Source: Rhodobacter sp. (lineage in GTDB: Bacteria; Pseudomonadota; Alphaproteobacteria; Rhodobacterales; Rhodobacteraceae). From it: DNA of 64,000 bases. Under the pieces are notes generated by a model. It saw nothing but the letters and a program-made list of their open reading frames with translations, was not told where the DNA came from and searched no databases. Location: the NCBI GenBank assembly GCA_016704435.1, contig JADJAB010000018.1, positions 1-64,000 on the forward strand. Direction: 5' to 3'. The stretch's first letter is position 1. Each line of letters starts with the position of its first letter. Positions 55,525 through 63,835 of the stretch are shown here, one piece after another. The translations under genes were made by a program, and so were the position numbers.

Positions 55525-56483
55525 CGCGCCGTTGGCTTGCCGCATTGGCCGCGCTTGCGCTGGCCGCGCCGCCCCTCGCAGCCGACCCGCCGCCGCTGTC
55601 GGGGCAGAGCGACCCCGCCTTCCAGGCCGCACGCGACCTGTGGCTGGACGGCAAGGAGGCCGAGGCATTGCCGGCGCTGGCCGGGCTGGCCGCAGGCGGG
55701 AATGCGGCAGCGCAGGTGCTGCTGGGCCTGATCGACACCACGCCGCAGTATCAGGGGCCCTGGTTGTCCGCCCAGCCGCGGGCCGAGCGGATCGCACTTC
55801 TGCGCGCGCCGGGCGGGCTTTCGGGGCGGAACTGGATGCGCGAGGCCGCACTGACCGAGCCGCTGGCCCAGGCCTGGCTGCGGCTGTGGGATGGCGACGC
55901 CGATGTGCAGGTGATGCTCGATTTCGCCGCGATGGACGAGGTGCATGCCGCCCATGTCGCGGCCAAGCGGCTGGCCCGGCGCGACCGCAAGGGTTTTGGC
56001 GCGGTGGCGGATGATCCGGACTTCCCCGCCTTCGCGCGGGCGCTTGCCATCCGCGACTGGCAGACCGGCGATCCGGCGCGGGCAGAGGCCGCGCTGGCGG
56101 CCTTGCCTGGCGCCGATCCGGGCCGCGCGCTGCTGGGCCGCCACGATCCGGCGCCCGATGCGCTGCTGGACCTTGCCGCCAGCGATCCGGCGCTGGGTCT
56201 TCTGGACCTGCACCTGCGCGTGGTCTGCCCCGGCCCCGATGGCCGCGCCGAGCGGCTGGCCACGGCGTTGAAGATGATCGGCGGCTGGTGGGGGCTTGCC
56301 GACCTCGGTCCGCCCGCCGAGACGCTGGTGGACCGGCAGACCTGGGTAGCCTCGGCGCAAGGCATCACGGCCTTCATCAACGTCCTGCCGGACATCGCCC
56401 CGACGGCGGACCCGCCCGGCGACGACCTCTGCCTGGGCCATCTGGCCGGTCTCTCGACGATCCGGCGGCAGGGCGGCGAATGA
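55521..56483 (+). CDS. Uncharacterised secreted protein, Sel1-like start
   Basis: The protein has 320 residues with a signal peptide (MTRRWLAALAALALAAPPLA). The segment AEALPALAGLAAGGNAAAQV has the spacing of a Sel1/TPR repeat. The rest has no motif I recognise; two Cys (CPGPDG and DDLCLG) may pair. It overlaps the molybdopterin-binding gene by four bases, so it is co-translated with the xdhC group, although its own role is unknown. Confidence 0.65.
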   Translation: MTRRWLAALAALALAAPPLAADPPPLSGQSDPAFQAARDLWLDGKEAEALPALAGLAAGGNAAAQVLLGLIDTTPQYQGPWLSAQPRAERIALLRAPGGLSGRNWMREAALTEPLAQAWLRLWDGDADVQVMLDFAAMDEVHAAHVAAKRLARRDRKGFGAVADDPDFPAFARALAIRDWQTGDPARAEAALAALPGADPGRALLGRHDPAPDALLDLAASDPALGLLDLHLRVVCPGPDGRAERLATALKMIGGWWGLADLGPPAETLVDRQTWVASAQGITAFINVLPDIAPTADPPGDDLCLGHLAGLSTIRRQGGE

Positions 56484-56540
56484 AGAAGGGGGCCGCAAGG
56501 CACCCTTTGTCCAGGCACCGCCGGAGACGGGCCAGGCCGC

Positions 56541-57083
56541 CTAGCGCGGCCCGATCATCATCACCATCTGGCGGCCTTCCAGCCGTGGCATCGACTCGAC
56601 CTTGCCATTCTCGCCCACATCGGCGGCGACCCGGTTCAGCAACTCCAGCCCCAGTTCCTGGTGCGCCATCTCGCGCCCCCGGAACCGCAGCGTGACCTTG
56701 ACCTTGTCACCTTCGCCCAGGAACTTCAGCACCGAGCGCATCTTCACGTCATAATCATGCGTGTCGGTGCCGGGGCGGAACTTGATTTCCTTGATCTCGA
56801 TGACCTTCTGCTTCTTGCGGGCCTCGGCCTCTTTCTTCTGGGTCTCGTACTTGAACTTGCCGAAGTCCATGATCTTGCAGACCGGTGGCTCGGCATTGGG
56901 CGAGATCTCGACAAGGTCCAGCCCCGCCTCTTCTGCCATCTGCATGGCGCGGGCAGGGGTCACGACCCCGACGTTCTCGCCATCGGCGCCGATCAGGCGG
57001 ATTTCATTGGAACGGATGCGGTCATTGATGCGCGGGCCGGAATCGCGGTTAGGCGGCGGCGCATTGTGCGGTCTGCGGGCTAT
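56541..57083 (-). CDS. infC: Translation initiation factor IF-3 with non-AUG (ATA) start
   Basis: The protein has 180 residues, the normal IF-3 length, if begun at ATA 57083. The protein then starts (M)ARRPHNAPPPNRDSGPRI, followed by NDRIRSNEIRLIGADGENVG as in other alphaproteobacteria. AAGGGA stands about eight bases upstream. The first ATG in frame (56963) would remove about 40 conserved residues. IF-3 discriminates against non-AUG starts, and infC uses such a start for self-control. The C-terminal domain has KEIKFRPGTDTHDYDVKMRS and VTLRFRGREMAHQELGLELL. Intact. Confidence 0.93.
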   Translation of the reverse strand: MARRPHNAPPPNRDSGPRINDRIRSNEIRLIGADGENVGVVTPARAMQMAEEAGLDLVEISPNAEPPVCKIMDFGKFKYETQKKEAEARKKQKVIEIKEIKFRPGTDTHDYDVKMRSVLKFLGEGDKVKVTLRFRGREMAHQELGLELLNRVAADVGENGKVESMPRLEGRQMVMMIGPR

Positions 57084-57309
57084 GGTGATGGTCCCTTCGG
57101 CTGTTGATGGAATGGCGCGCGCAATCTACGCGCAAGGGCGGGCCGGTTCAACCCCGGCAAAGCTGTCCCGGCAAAAGCGGCAGGCGAGCCTTGCGGGAAA
57201 GCGCCAAGCGGCGGGCTGGCATGGGAATTCGGGCCAGAGTCCCTTTTCATTCCGCCGCTTCAGTGCCATATCGCATTCATCCGGTTCTCTGCCGGCAAGG
57301 GAGAATGAC

Positions 57310-57804
57310 ATGAACAAGAACGTTATCATTGGTGCCGTGGTGGTTCTTCTTGCCGCTGGCGGCTACTATCAGTTCAGCTACAAGCCGGCGCAGGAAGCTG
57401 CGGCCATGGTAGAGGCTGCCAAGGTGAAGGCCGAGGCCGATGCCAAGGCCGCCGAAGAGGCCGCCGCTGCCGCAAAGGCCGCCGAGGAAGAGCTCGCGAA
57501 AGCCGCTGAAGCTACCGCTGCCGCTGTGACCGAAGGTGCAGCCGCTACCGTCGAAGCTGCCGGCGATGCAGTTGCCGACACCACCGCTGCCGCGGGCGAT
57601 GCCGCGACCGGAGCGACGGAGGGCGCCATGGCCGCGCTGGACCCGGCCAACTTCAACGCCGATGCCGTTGTCGCGCTGATCGACGGCTCGACGCTGGATG
57701 ACGCGATCAAAGGCACGCTGAAGACCGCGGTCGAGGCTGCCAAGGCCAATCCGGCGCTGGTCGCCGACACCATTGCGCAGGTCAAGGCCGCACTGGGCAT
57801 GTGA
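57310..57804 (+). CDS. Ala-rich membrane-anchored protein, TolA-like
   Basis: The protein has 164 residues, MNKNVIIGAVVVLLAAGGYY. It has one N-terminal membrane anchor, then an Ala/Glu/Lys-rich helix (VKAEADAKAAEEAAAAAKAA) and a C-terminal folded part (LIDGSTLDDAIKGTLKTAVE). It resembles a small version of the helical segment in the OmpA protein at 51447. It is divergent from infC. Function unknown. Confidence 0.65.
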   Translation: MNKNVIIGAVVVLLAAGGYYQFSYKPAQEAAAMVEAAKVKAEADAKAAEEAAAAAKAAEEELAKAAEATAAAVTEGAAATVEAAGDAVADTTAAAGDAATGATEGAMAALDPANFNADAVVALIDGSTLDDAIKGTLKTAVEAAKANPALVADTIAQVKAALGM

Positions 57805-57897
57805 TCGCGCCGCGCGGCTGGGTGAAGAACCTTCCGCAAGGCATTGAATCAAGGGGTCGCGGGGGAAAACCTCTGCGGCCCCTTTGGGTTCTGCGGG

Positions 57898-58404
57898 TCA
57901 GGCCAGACGCCCTTCGCTGTCGATCACCCGCAACGCCCCGTCCCACTGCCACAGCACCAGATTGCGCGCGCCGGGTTTCACGCCTCTGGCGAACGAGGGC
58001 ACGATCATCCCCACCCAGCCCGTGCCGATCAGCCGCTCTGCCAGAAGCTGCCCGGCCGAGGCCCCATCCTCGCGCGCCCGGATCCGCCAGTCGTCGGCCG
58101 ACAGAACCGCCGGATCAATGCCAAGCGCGTCCAGCGCAGCCGCATCGCAGCCATCCAGCACCGGGCCGAGGTCCGCCTCATAGGCGACCAGGGTGACCGG
58201 CTCGAACGGGCGGCCGGCCTGATTGGCCTCTGCAATCGCGCCCTCGGGCGTCAACGCGGTATAAAGCGCCGACGTGCCCTTGCGGTTGAACCGCCCGCCA
58301 TGCCGACGCGCGCCTTCGCCCGACAGCGGCTGGCGCATCCACAAGGGGTTCAGCGCGCGGTAAAGCACGCCCTGAAAGCGCGGCTCGGCGGCAAGCTCAG
58401 GCAA
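57898..58404 (-). CDS. RES-domain toxin
   Basis: The protein has 168 residues. The RES family is named for Arg-Glu-Ser. Here R16 (VLYRALNPLW), GRFNRKGTSALYTALTPEGA, E54-like (GAIAEANQ) and the late Ser (MIVPSFARGVKPGARNLVLW) are present. These toxins degrade NAD+ or ADP-ribosylate targets. It overlaps the end of the Xre/MbcA-like antitoxin gene by eight bases, the usual order (antitoxin first). Confidence 0.85.
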   Translation of the reverse strand: MPELAAEPRFQGVLYRALNPLWMRQPLSGEGARRHGGRFNRKGTSALYTALTPEGAIAEANQAGRPFEPVTLVAYEADLGPVLDGCDAAALDALGIDPAVLSADDWRIRAREDGASAGQLLAERLIGTGWVGMIVPSFARGVKPGARNLVLWQWDGALRVIDSEGRLA

Positions 58405-58747
58405 AGCCGCCCGCGTCGATCTCGTCGATATACTCCATCACCGCCTCGGCCTGGCCATCCTGCACCAGCCGCGCCGCCGTCATGCCGCCAAAGCCGGGCA
58501 GCGGTTCCGAGCGATACCAGGCATAGGCCACCAAGGCCGAGCCGAAGCGCGGCGTCAGCCGGTTCACCACCTCGATCATCTCGCGCAGGCGGGTCTGGGT
58601 GCGGGCCGACCCCAGCCGGTCCTTGCGCGCAATCGCATCGCGCCCCAGACCGGCGGTGCGGGCGATCTCGTCCTGCGTGGTCAGCAGTTCCTCGGCCAGA
58701 AGGCGCGGCGAGAACAGCGATTTCTCGGTGAAAGCGGCGATGTTCAT
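58397..58747 (-). CDS. Xre/MbcA/ParS-type antitoxin
   Basis: The protein has 116 residues from MNIAAFTEKSLFSPRLLAEE. It is helical, with a helix-turn-helix-like LLTTQDEIARTAGLGRDAIA and the C-terminal toxin-binding domain (RFGSALVAYAWYRSEPLPGF). It should neutralise the RES toxin and repress the operon. A likely operator lies just upstream (58767-58784). Confidence 0.82.
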   Translation of the reverse strand: MNIAAFTEKSLFSPRLLAEELLTTQDEIARTAGLGRDAIARKDRLGSARTQTRLREMIEVVNRLTPRFGSALVAYAWYRSEPLPGFGGMTAARLVQDGQAEAVMEYIDEIDAGGFA

Positions 58748-58766
58748 TGCGGGTCTCCACAAATAC

Positions 58767-58784
58767 TGACGGTAATATACGTCA
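58767..58784. promoter_or_regulatory. Candidate autoregulatory operator of the toxin-antitoxin pair
   Basis: TGACG-GTAATATA-CGTCA is a palindrome with 5-base perfect arms, 20 bases upstream of the antitoxin start and spanning an AT-rich core that could be the -10 region. Confidence 0.55.
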
Positions 58785-58823
58785 ATCCGTGTGGGTTTTC
58801 AAGGCTGGCGATTCGCCCTTGCG

Positions 58824-59660
58824 TCAGATGCCGTCGCCGACGAACGCCTTTTCGACGACAAATTCCTTCGGATCGGAATTCGCCCCCTCGCGCAGGCCGA
58901 AGCCTTCGAGAATCGCCTTGACATCGACGTTGAAGGCCAGCGATCCGCAGACCATGGCGCGGTCATCGACCGGGTTCATCTGGCGAAGGCCCAGATCGGC
59001 AAAGACCTTTCCGCTGGCCAGGTTGTCCGTCACCCGACCCATATGGGGGGAAGCCTCGCGCGTGGTCGTCGGATAATACAGCAGCTTTCCCGCCACCATC
59101 TCGCCGATCAGCGGGTCGTTCTGCAGCCCCTCGACCAGCTGTCGGCCATATTCCAGCTCCGCCACCTCGCGGCAGGTGTGCATCATGATGACCTGGTCGA
59201 ACTTCTCATAGACCTCCGGGTCGCGCATCAGCGAGGCAAAGGGCGCCAGTCCGGTGCCGGTGGCCAGGAACCAGATGCGCTTGCCCGGCATCAGCGCATC
59301 CACCACCAGCGTGCCCACGGGCTTGGGCCGCAGGATGATCTCGTCGCCCACCTTGATATGCTGCAAACGGCTGGTCAGCGGGCCATCCGGCACCTTGATC
59401 GAATAGAACTCCAGCTCTTCGTCCCAGGACGGCGAGGCGATGGAATAGGCCCTGAGCAGCGGCTTGCCCTTGTCATCCATCAGCCCGATCATCACGAATT
59501 CGCCCGAGCGGAAGCGCAAGCTTTGCGGCCGCGTCACCCGGAACGAAAACAGCCGGTCGGTCCAATGGGTGACCTCCTTGACCACCTGCGCATCCGGCAG
59601 ATGCGGTTTCGCGGGGCGCGTGTTCACTTCGGGGGCATTCATCGCGGCAAGCTCCGTCAT
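58824..59660 (-). CDS. fpr: Ferredoxin/flavodoxin-NADP reductase
   Basis: The protein has 278 residues from MTELAAMNAPEVNTRPAKPH. The Met two codons upstream is also possible. The FAD motif is LLRAYSIASPSWDEELEFYS, the NADP region IWFLATGTGLAPFASLMRDP, and the C-terminal DVKAILEGFGLREGANSDPK ends with KAFVGDGI, as in bacterial Fpr. It would feed reducing power to the ferredoxin-dependent sulfite reductase. It is followed by DUF934 and the cys genes in the same direction. Confidence 0.9.
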   Translation of the reverse strand: MTELAAMNAPEVNTRPAKPHLPDAQVVKEVTHWTDRLFSFRVTRPQSLRFRSGEFVMIGLMDDKGKPLLRAYSIASPSWDEELEFYSIKVPDGPLTSRLQHIKVGDEIILRPKPVGTLVVDALMPGKRIWFLATGTGLAPFASLMRDPEVYEKFDQVIMMHTCREVAELEYGRQLVEGLQNDPLIGEMVAGKLLYYPTTTREASPHMGRVTDNLASGKVFADLGLRQMNPVDDRAMVCGSLAFNVDVKAILEGFGLREGANSDPKEFVVEKAFVGDGI

Positions 59661-59766
59661 GGCCATCGGCCCTTCCTAGACGACTGGGCCGCAGAGGAAA
59701 ACCCGTTCCCGCTGCGGCGGATGTTCATATGTGTGCATACAAGAACTGCGCCGCCGCGTCCAGCGA

Positions 59767-60171
59767 TCAGGCGCGCAGCCGGGCCTGGTAGTCATGCACG
59801 CGCCAGTCGGCACGCGCTTTCCACTGCTCCCAGGGCTGGCGGGCGGCGATCTCGTCGGGGATCTCGGCGCCGTCGAACCCGACACGGCGCAGCATCGCAT
59901 ACTGGTCTGCGATCACCGGCCCAAGGGCCAGCAACTGCCCGGCATATCCCAGCATCCGCAGCCGCCGCGCGATGGTGAAGGCGCGGCCGTCGCTGAAGGC
60001 CGGAAAGGCCACCCGGATCAGCGCCAGCTTCCCCAGAACGCCCTGCAGCGCCTCGGGGTCGTCGGTCTGCGCCAGATCCACGGCAGTATCTTCCGGTCCA
60101 AGATCGGCCAAAGCCCTGATCTCGCGGGCGGGGGCGGCGGCAAAGCCGGTGTCAGTGACGATCACGCTCAT
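59767..60171 (-). CDS. DUF934 protein of the sulfur-assimilation operon
   Basis: The protein has 134 residues. It has the DUF934 character: VDLAQTDDPEALQGVLGKLA, then LIRVAFPAFSDGRAFTIARR and LGPVIADQYAMLRRVGFDGA. DUF934 genes follow cysI/cysH in many alphaproteobacteria and probably assist sulfite reductase. It lies 74 bases after cysH. Confidence 0.85.
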   Translation of the reverse strand: MSVIVTDTGFAAAPAREIRALADLGPEDTAVDLAQTDDPEALQGVLGKLALIRVAFPAFSDGRAFTIARRLRMLGYAGQLLALGPVIADQYAMLRRVGFDGAEIPDEIAARQPWEQWKARADWRVHDYQARLRA

Positions 60172-60216
60172 CCCCGGCCTCCTCTCCGCATCGAAATCCG
60201 TTCGAACGAATTTGCG

Positions 60217-60234
60217 AATTCCTTCGAAGAAATC
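60217..60234. repeat. Near copy of the AATTCCTTCGAAGGAATT palindrome
   Basis: AATTCCTTCGAAGAAATC lies between cysH and DUF934. Fifteen bases around the core (CTTCGAAGGAATTCG on the minus strand) equal the palindrome after gcdH. Confidence 0.4.
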
Positions 60235-60244
60235 TGGCTCCTGT

Positions 60245-60994
60245 TCATGCCGCGCTCTCCTTCTGTGGTCTCACGGCCTTGCCGTCGATGAAATGGATGC
60301 CGCATTCGGTTTTCGCCTGCCCGCGCCAGCGTCCGGCGCGCGGGTCTTCCCCAGGCGCAACGGGGCTGGTGCAGGGCGTGCAGCCGATCGAGGGGTAGCC
60401 CTTGGCCACCAGAGGGTGACGGGGCAGGCGGTTATTGACGATGTAATCGGCAATATCCTCGCGGCCCCAATGCGCCAAGGGGTTCACCTTGATGCGGAAA
60501 TCGTCTTCGTTCTCGAAGAAGTCCAGCGCGCCGCGGTCGGCATTCTGAAACCGTTTCCGCCCGGTGATCCAGCCGTCAAAACCCGCCAGCGCACGTTCCA
60601 GCGGCTCGATCTTGCGGACCGCGCAGCAGGCATCGGTGTTGAACTGGTGCAGCGTGTTGTCGGGGTCTTCAAAAGCCACCTTCGGCTGGGTCGCCCGGAT
60701 GGTGCGGACGTCGCACAGGTGCAGGGACTCGGCCAGTTGGCGCTGATAGTCCAGCGTTTCGGCAAACAGCATGCGGGTATCGATGAACAGCACCGGGGTT
60801 TCAGGGGCCATCACCGAGACCAGATGCAGCAGAACCACCGATTCCGCCCCGAACGAGCTGACCAGCGCCACCCGCCCCAGATCGGCGTCCTTCAGGGCAT
60901 GTTCCAGCACCGCAGTGGCCGAATGATGGCGATAGCGCGCGTTCAGCGCGGCCACGCGATCCGCCACGGGGCCGGAATGCAGGTCACGCGGCAT
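60245..60994 (-). CDS. cysH: Assimilatory APS/PAPS reductase (4Fe-4S type)
   Basis: The protein has 249 residues from MPRDLHSGPVADRVAALNAR. The substrate loop is ALVSSFGAESVVLLHLVSVM. The paired cysteines DACCAVRK and GCTPCTSP bind the 4Fe-4S cluster that marks APS-using enzymes, and the catalytic Cys is in AKTECGIHFIDG. It reduces adenylyl-sulfate to sulfite. It overlaps the upstream sulfite-reductase gene by 11 bases. Confidence 0.92.
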   Translation of the reverse strand: MPRDLHSGPVADRVAALNARYRHHSATAVLEHALKDADLGRVALVSSFGAESVVLLHLVSVMAPETPVLFIDTRMLFAETLDYQRQLAESLHLCDVRTIRATQPKVAFEDPDNTLHQFNTDACCAVRKIEPLERALAGFDGWITGRKRFQNADRGALDFFENEDDFRIKVNPLAHWGREDIADYIVNNRLPRHPLVAKGYPSIGCTPCTSPVAPGEDPRAGRWRGQAKTECGIHFIDGKAVRPQKESAA

Positions 60995-62651
60995 CGCGCG
61001 CCGCCTCGCCATAAAGCGCGTGCTTGAAAGGCTCCATCCCGACGCGCCTGAACGCCTGCAGGAAGGTTTCCTCGACCGACAGCCGCAAGCCCAGATAGGC
61101 CCGCAAGATACGCTCCACCGCGCCCGTCACCTGATCATAGGCAAAACCGGGACCAGTCTTGTCGCCGACCACCGCATCTTCGGTGCCGTCGCCGCCCAGG
61201 GTGATCTGGTAGTTCTCCACCCCGGCACGGTCCAGACCCAGGATGCCGATATGGCCGACATGATGGTGCCCGCAGGCGTTGATGCAGCCCGAGATCTTGA
61301 TCTTCAGCGGCCCGACTTCTTCCTCCAGCCCGACCTCGCGCAGCCGCAGCGCGATTTCCTGCGCCACCGGGATCGAGCGGGCCGTGGCCAGCGCGCAGTA
61401 ATCCATCCCCGGGCAGGCGATGATGTCGCTGACCAGGCCGACATTCGCCGTCGCCAGCCCGGCCTGCATCAGTGCTGCATGCAGGGTGGGCAGGTCGGAC
61501 TTGTGGACATGCGGCAGGATGACATTCTGCTCATGGCTGATGCGGATTTCGTTGTGGCCATAACGTTCCGCAAGATCGGCGATCAGCCGCATCTGTTCGG
61601 CCGTGGCATCGCCGGGTGTCGTGCCATGCGCCTTCAGGCTGATGGTGACGATGGCATGGGCTGCGTCGCGGTGGGCGGCAAGGTTGGTGTCGGCCCAGGC
61701 ACGGAAGGTCGGGTCGGCCTTGTGAAACGCGTCAAACGCCCCGACAGGCGCATCGCGCAAGACGGGTGCCGCAAAGGCCGCGCGGATGTCGTCCAACAGC
61801 CGCTGATCCGCCCCGCCGAACTGGCTGCGCAGCTCAGCAAACCGCTCTTCGATCATCCGGGAAATCTCTGCCTTCCCAGTCTCATGCAGGGTGATCTTGA
61901 TGCGTGCCTTGTACTTGTTGTCGCGCCGCCCCAGCGTGTTGTAGACGCTGAGAACCGCCTCGACATAGGGCAAGAGATCGGCCACCGGCAGGAACTCTCG
62001 CACCACCATCCCCACCATCGGCGTGCGGCCAAGCCCGCCGCCGACCAGAACGGTGAAGCCCGGCTCGCCAGCCGCATTCCGCACCATCCGCAGCCCGATG
62101 TCATGCGCTCCGGTCACCGCGCGGTCATTCGGCGCCCCGGTGATGGCGATCTTGAACTTGCGCGGCAGGAACTGGAATTCGGGGTGGTCGGTGGACCATT
62201 GGCGGAGGAGTTCGGCGTAAGGACGCGGGTCTTCGATCTCATCCGCCGCAGCGCCGGCGAAATGATCTGCCGTGACGTTCCTCACGCAATTGCCGGAGGT
62301 CTGGATCGCGTGCATCCCCACATCGGCCAGAAGGCCCAGAATGGCCGGCACATCGGGCAGATTCGGCCAGTTGAACTGGATGTTCTGCCGGGTGGTGAAA
62401 TGGCCGTAGCCCTTGTCATGGGTCTCGGCGATATGGGCCAGCTGCCGCATCTGGCGCGGATTGATCGTGCCGTAAGGAATGGCGACACGCAGCATGTAGG
62501 CGTGCAGTTGCAGGTAAAGCCCGTTCATCAGGCGCAAGGGGCGGAACTCTTCCTCGGTCAAGCTGCCATCCAGCCGCCGCTCCACCTGGTCCGAGAACTG
62601 GGCCACGCGGGCGCGGACGAATGCGTCGTCGAAGTCGGTATAGTCATACAT
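60984..62651 (-). CDS. cysI: Ferredoxin-type sulfite (nitrite/sulfite) reductase
   Basis: The protein has 555 residues from MYDYTDFDDAFVRARVAQFS. The siroheme/4Fe-4S cysteines are in ACPGMDYCALA and SGCINACGHHHVGHIGILG. The earlier GHFTTRQNIQFNWPNLPDVP and RNVTADHFAGAAADEIEDPR are typical of the NirA/CysI family. In this operon with cysH, DUF934 and cobA the substrate is sulfite. It overlaps the DUF2849 gene by eight bases. Intact. Confidence 0.92.
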   Translation of the reverse strand: MYDYTDFDDAFVRARVAQFSDQVERRLDGSLTEEEFRPLRLMNGLYLQLHAYMLRVAIPYGTINPRQMRQLAHIAETHDKGYGHFTTRQNIQFNWPNLPDVPAILGLLADVGMHAIQTSGNCVRNVTADHFAGAAADEIEDPRPYAELLRQWSTDHPEFQFLPRKFKIAITGAPNDRAVTGAHDIGLRMVRNAAGEPGFTVLVGGGLGRTPMVGMVVREFLPVADLLPYVEAVLSVYNTLGRRDNKYKARIKITLHETGKAEISRMIEERFAELRSQFGGADQRLLDDIRAAFAAPVLRDAPVGAFDAFHKADPTFRAWADTNLAAHRDAAHAIVTISLKAHGTTPGDATAEQMRLIADLAERYGHNEIRISHEQNVILPHVHKSDLPTLHAALMQAGLATANVGLVSDIIACPGMDYCALATARSIPVAQEIALRLREVGLEEEVGPLKIKISGCINACGHHHVGHIGILGLDRAGVENYQITLGGDGTEDAVVGDKTGPGFAYDQVTGAVERILRAYLGLRLSVEETFLQAFRRVGMEPFKHALYGEAARDAA

Positions 62652-62952
62652 TGCGGTAGTCCGCCTGCTTGCCATGGGCATAGTTGGAGGGGCCACGGGT
62701 GCGGAACGCCTCGCGGAAATGGGTGGGCTCTGGGCCCTTCGGGCCGGGTCTTGCGTCCGCCAGATAGGCCCCGACGACGACCAGCTTCTGCGCATTGGCG
62801 TGCAGTAGCCGCATCTGGGCATGCGCCTCGTCCTCGATCAGCTCGGCCTCGTGGTGATGCGGGGTCCAGCGATCATCGGCGGCAAGGTAGACCACATCGC
62901 CCGCGCGCAGGGCATTGGCGGTGACGACCTTGGGGGTGAATGCACGGCTCAT
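62644..62952 (-). CDS. DUF2849 protein
   Basis: The protein has 102 residues, MSRAFTPKVVTANALRAGDV, then VYLAADDRWTPHHHEAELIE. It belongs to DUF2849, a small protein found between cobA/cysG and cysI in alphaproteobacteria. Role unknown; the HHH stretch might bind metal. It overlaps both neighbours by a few bases. Confidence 0.85.
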   Translation of the reverse strand: MSRAFTPKVVTANALRAGDVVYLAADDRWTPHHHEAELIEDEAHAQMRLLHANAQKLVVVGAYLADARPGPKGPEPTHFREAFRTRGPSNYAHGKQADYRNV

Positions 62953-63701
62953 GCTTGCGCCTCCTTCAGCGGGCCCAGGGCAGGGGCGGCCGCGCGTGGG
63001 GCAAGGCCGTATAGCAGGATGGCGGGGCCGGTGGCATCGGCCACGATGGCGGGCAGGGTGGCAAGTGAGGCGGCCAGAATGCGCTGATCGGCGCGGGAAG
63101 CGTTTTCAACCACGGTCACCGGCGTGGCCGGGTCGGCACCATGCATCATCAGCCGGCCCTGCAGGAAACGTGCGGATTTCTTGCCCATGTAGATCGCGGC
63201 GACCTCGCCGCTGCGGGCCAGGCCCTTCCAGTCCTGCTCGGCAAAGCCCTCCATCACATGGCCCGTGAGGATTCGCAGACCTGCGTTCCGACCCCGCCGT
63301 GTCAGGCTTTGGCCGATGGCGGCAGCGGCCGCCGAGGCCGTTGTCAGCCCCGGCAGGACGGCAAACGCCAGCCCCGCAGCCTCCAGCGCTGCGATTTCCT
63401 CATCCAGCCGCCCGAAGACGCCGCAGTCGCCGCCCTTCAACCGCACCACGCGGGCGCCGGTCCGCGCTTGCGCAACCAGAAGCGCATTGATCGCGGCTTG
63501 CGTGGTGGTCGGGCCGAACCCCTCCTTGCCGACATCGACGCGCCGCACATGGTCCGGGATCAGCGCCAGCACCTCGTCCCCGACCAGCCGGTCGTGCAGG
63601 ACGACTTCGGCCTCTTGCAGGGCTCTGGCGGCACCCAAGGTCAGGTGATCGGCCGCACCGGGGCCGGCACCAACGAACAGAACGGGAGAGGGCAGGGTCA
63701 T
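62949..63701 (-). CDS. cobA: Uroporphyrinogen-III C-methyltransferase (siroheme branch)
   Basis: The protein has 250 residues from MTLPSPVLFVGAGPGAADHL. SAM-binding GAGPGAADHLTLGAARALQE, the motif VVRLKGGDCGVFGRLDEEI and PVTVVENASRADQRILAASL are those of the CobA/SUMT family. It makes precorrin-2 for siroheme needed by CysI. It lacks the CysG oxidase/chelatase domains, so these steps are elsewhere. It is first gene of the sulfur operon and divergent from an Lrp-type regulator. Confidence 0.93.
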   Translation of the reverse strand: MTLPSPVLFVGAGPGAADHLTLGAARALQEAEVVLHDRLVGDEVLALIPDHVRRVDVGKEGFGPTTTQAAINALLVAQARTGARVVRLKGGDCGVFGRLDEEIAALEAAGLAFAVLPGLTTASAAAAAIGQSLTRRGRNAGLRILTGHVMEGFAEQDWKGLARSGEVAAIYMGKKSARFLQGRLMMHGADPATPVTVVENASRADQRILAASLATLPAIVADATGPAILLYGLAPRAAAPALGPLKEAQA

Positions 63702-63835
63702 GGCAGGGCCTTTCGCTTGTGCGGAATATAGGACATTTTCCCGGATATTCGCCAGATACCCTTGCGGATAAGGACAAATGCTCCGATGCTGCGCCGAGCA
63801 GGAACAACGGTTCCGCAAATGAAGGATTTTCAGGA

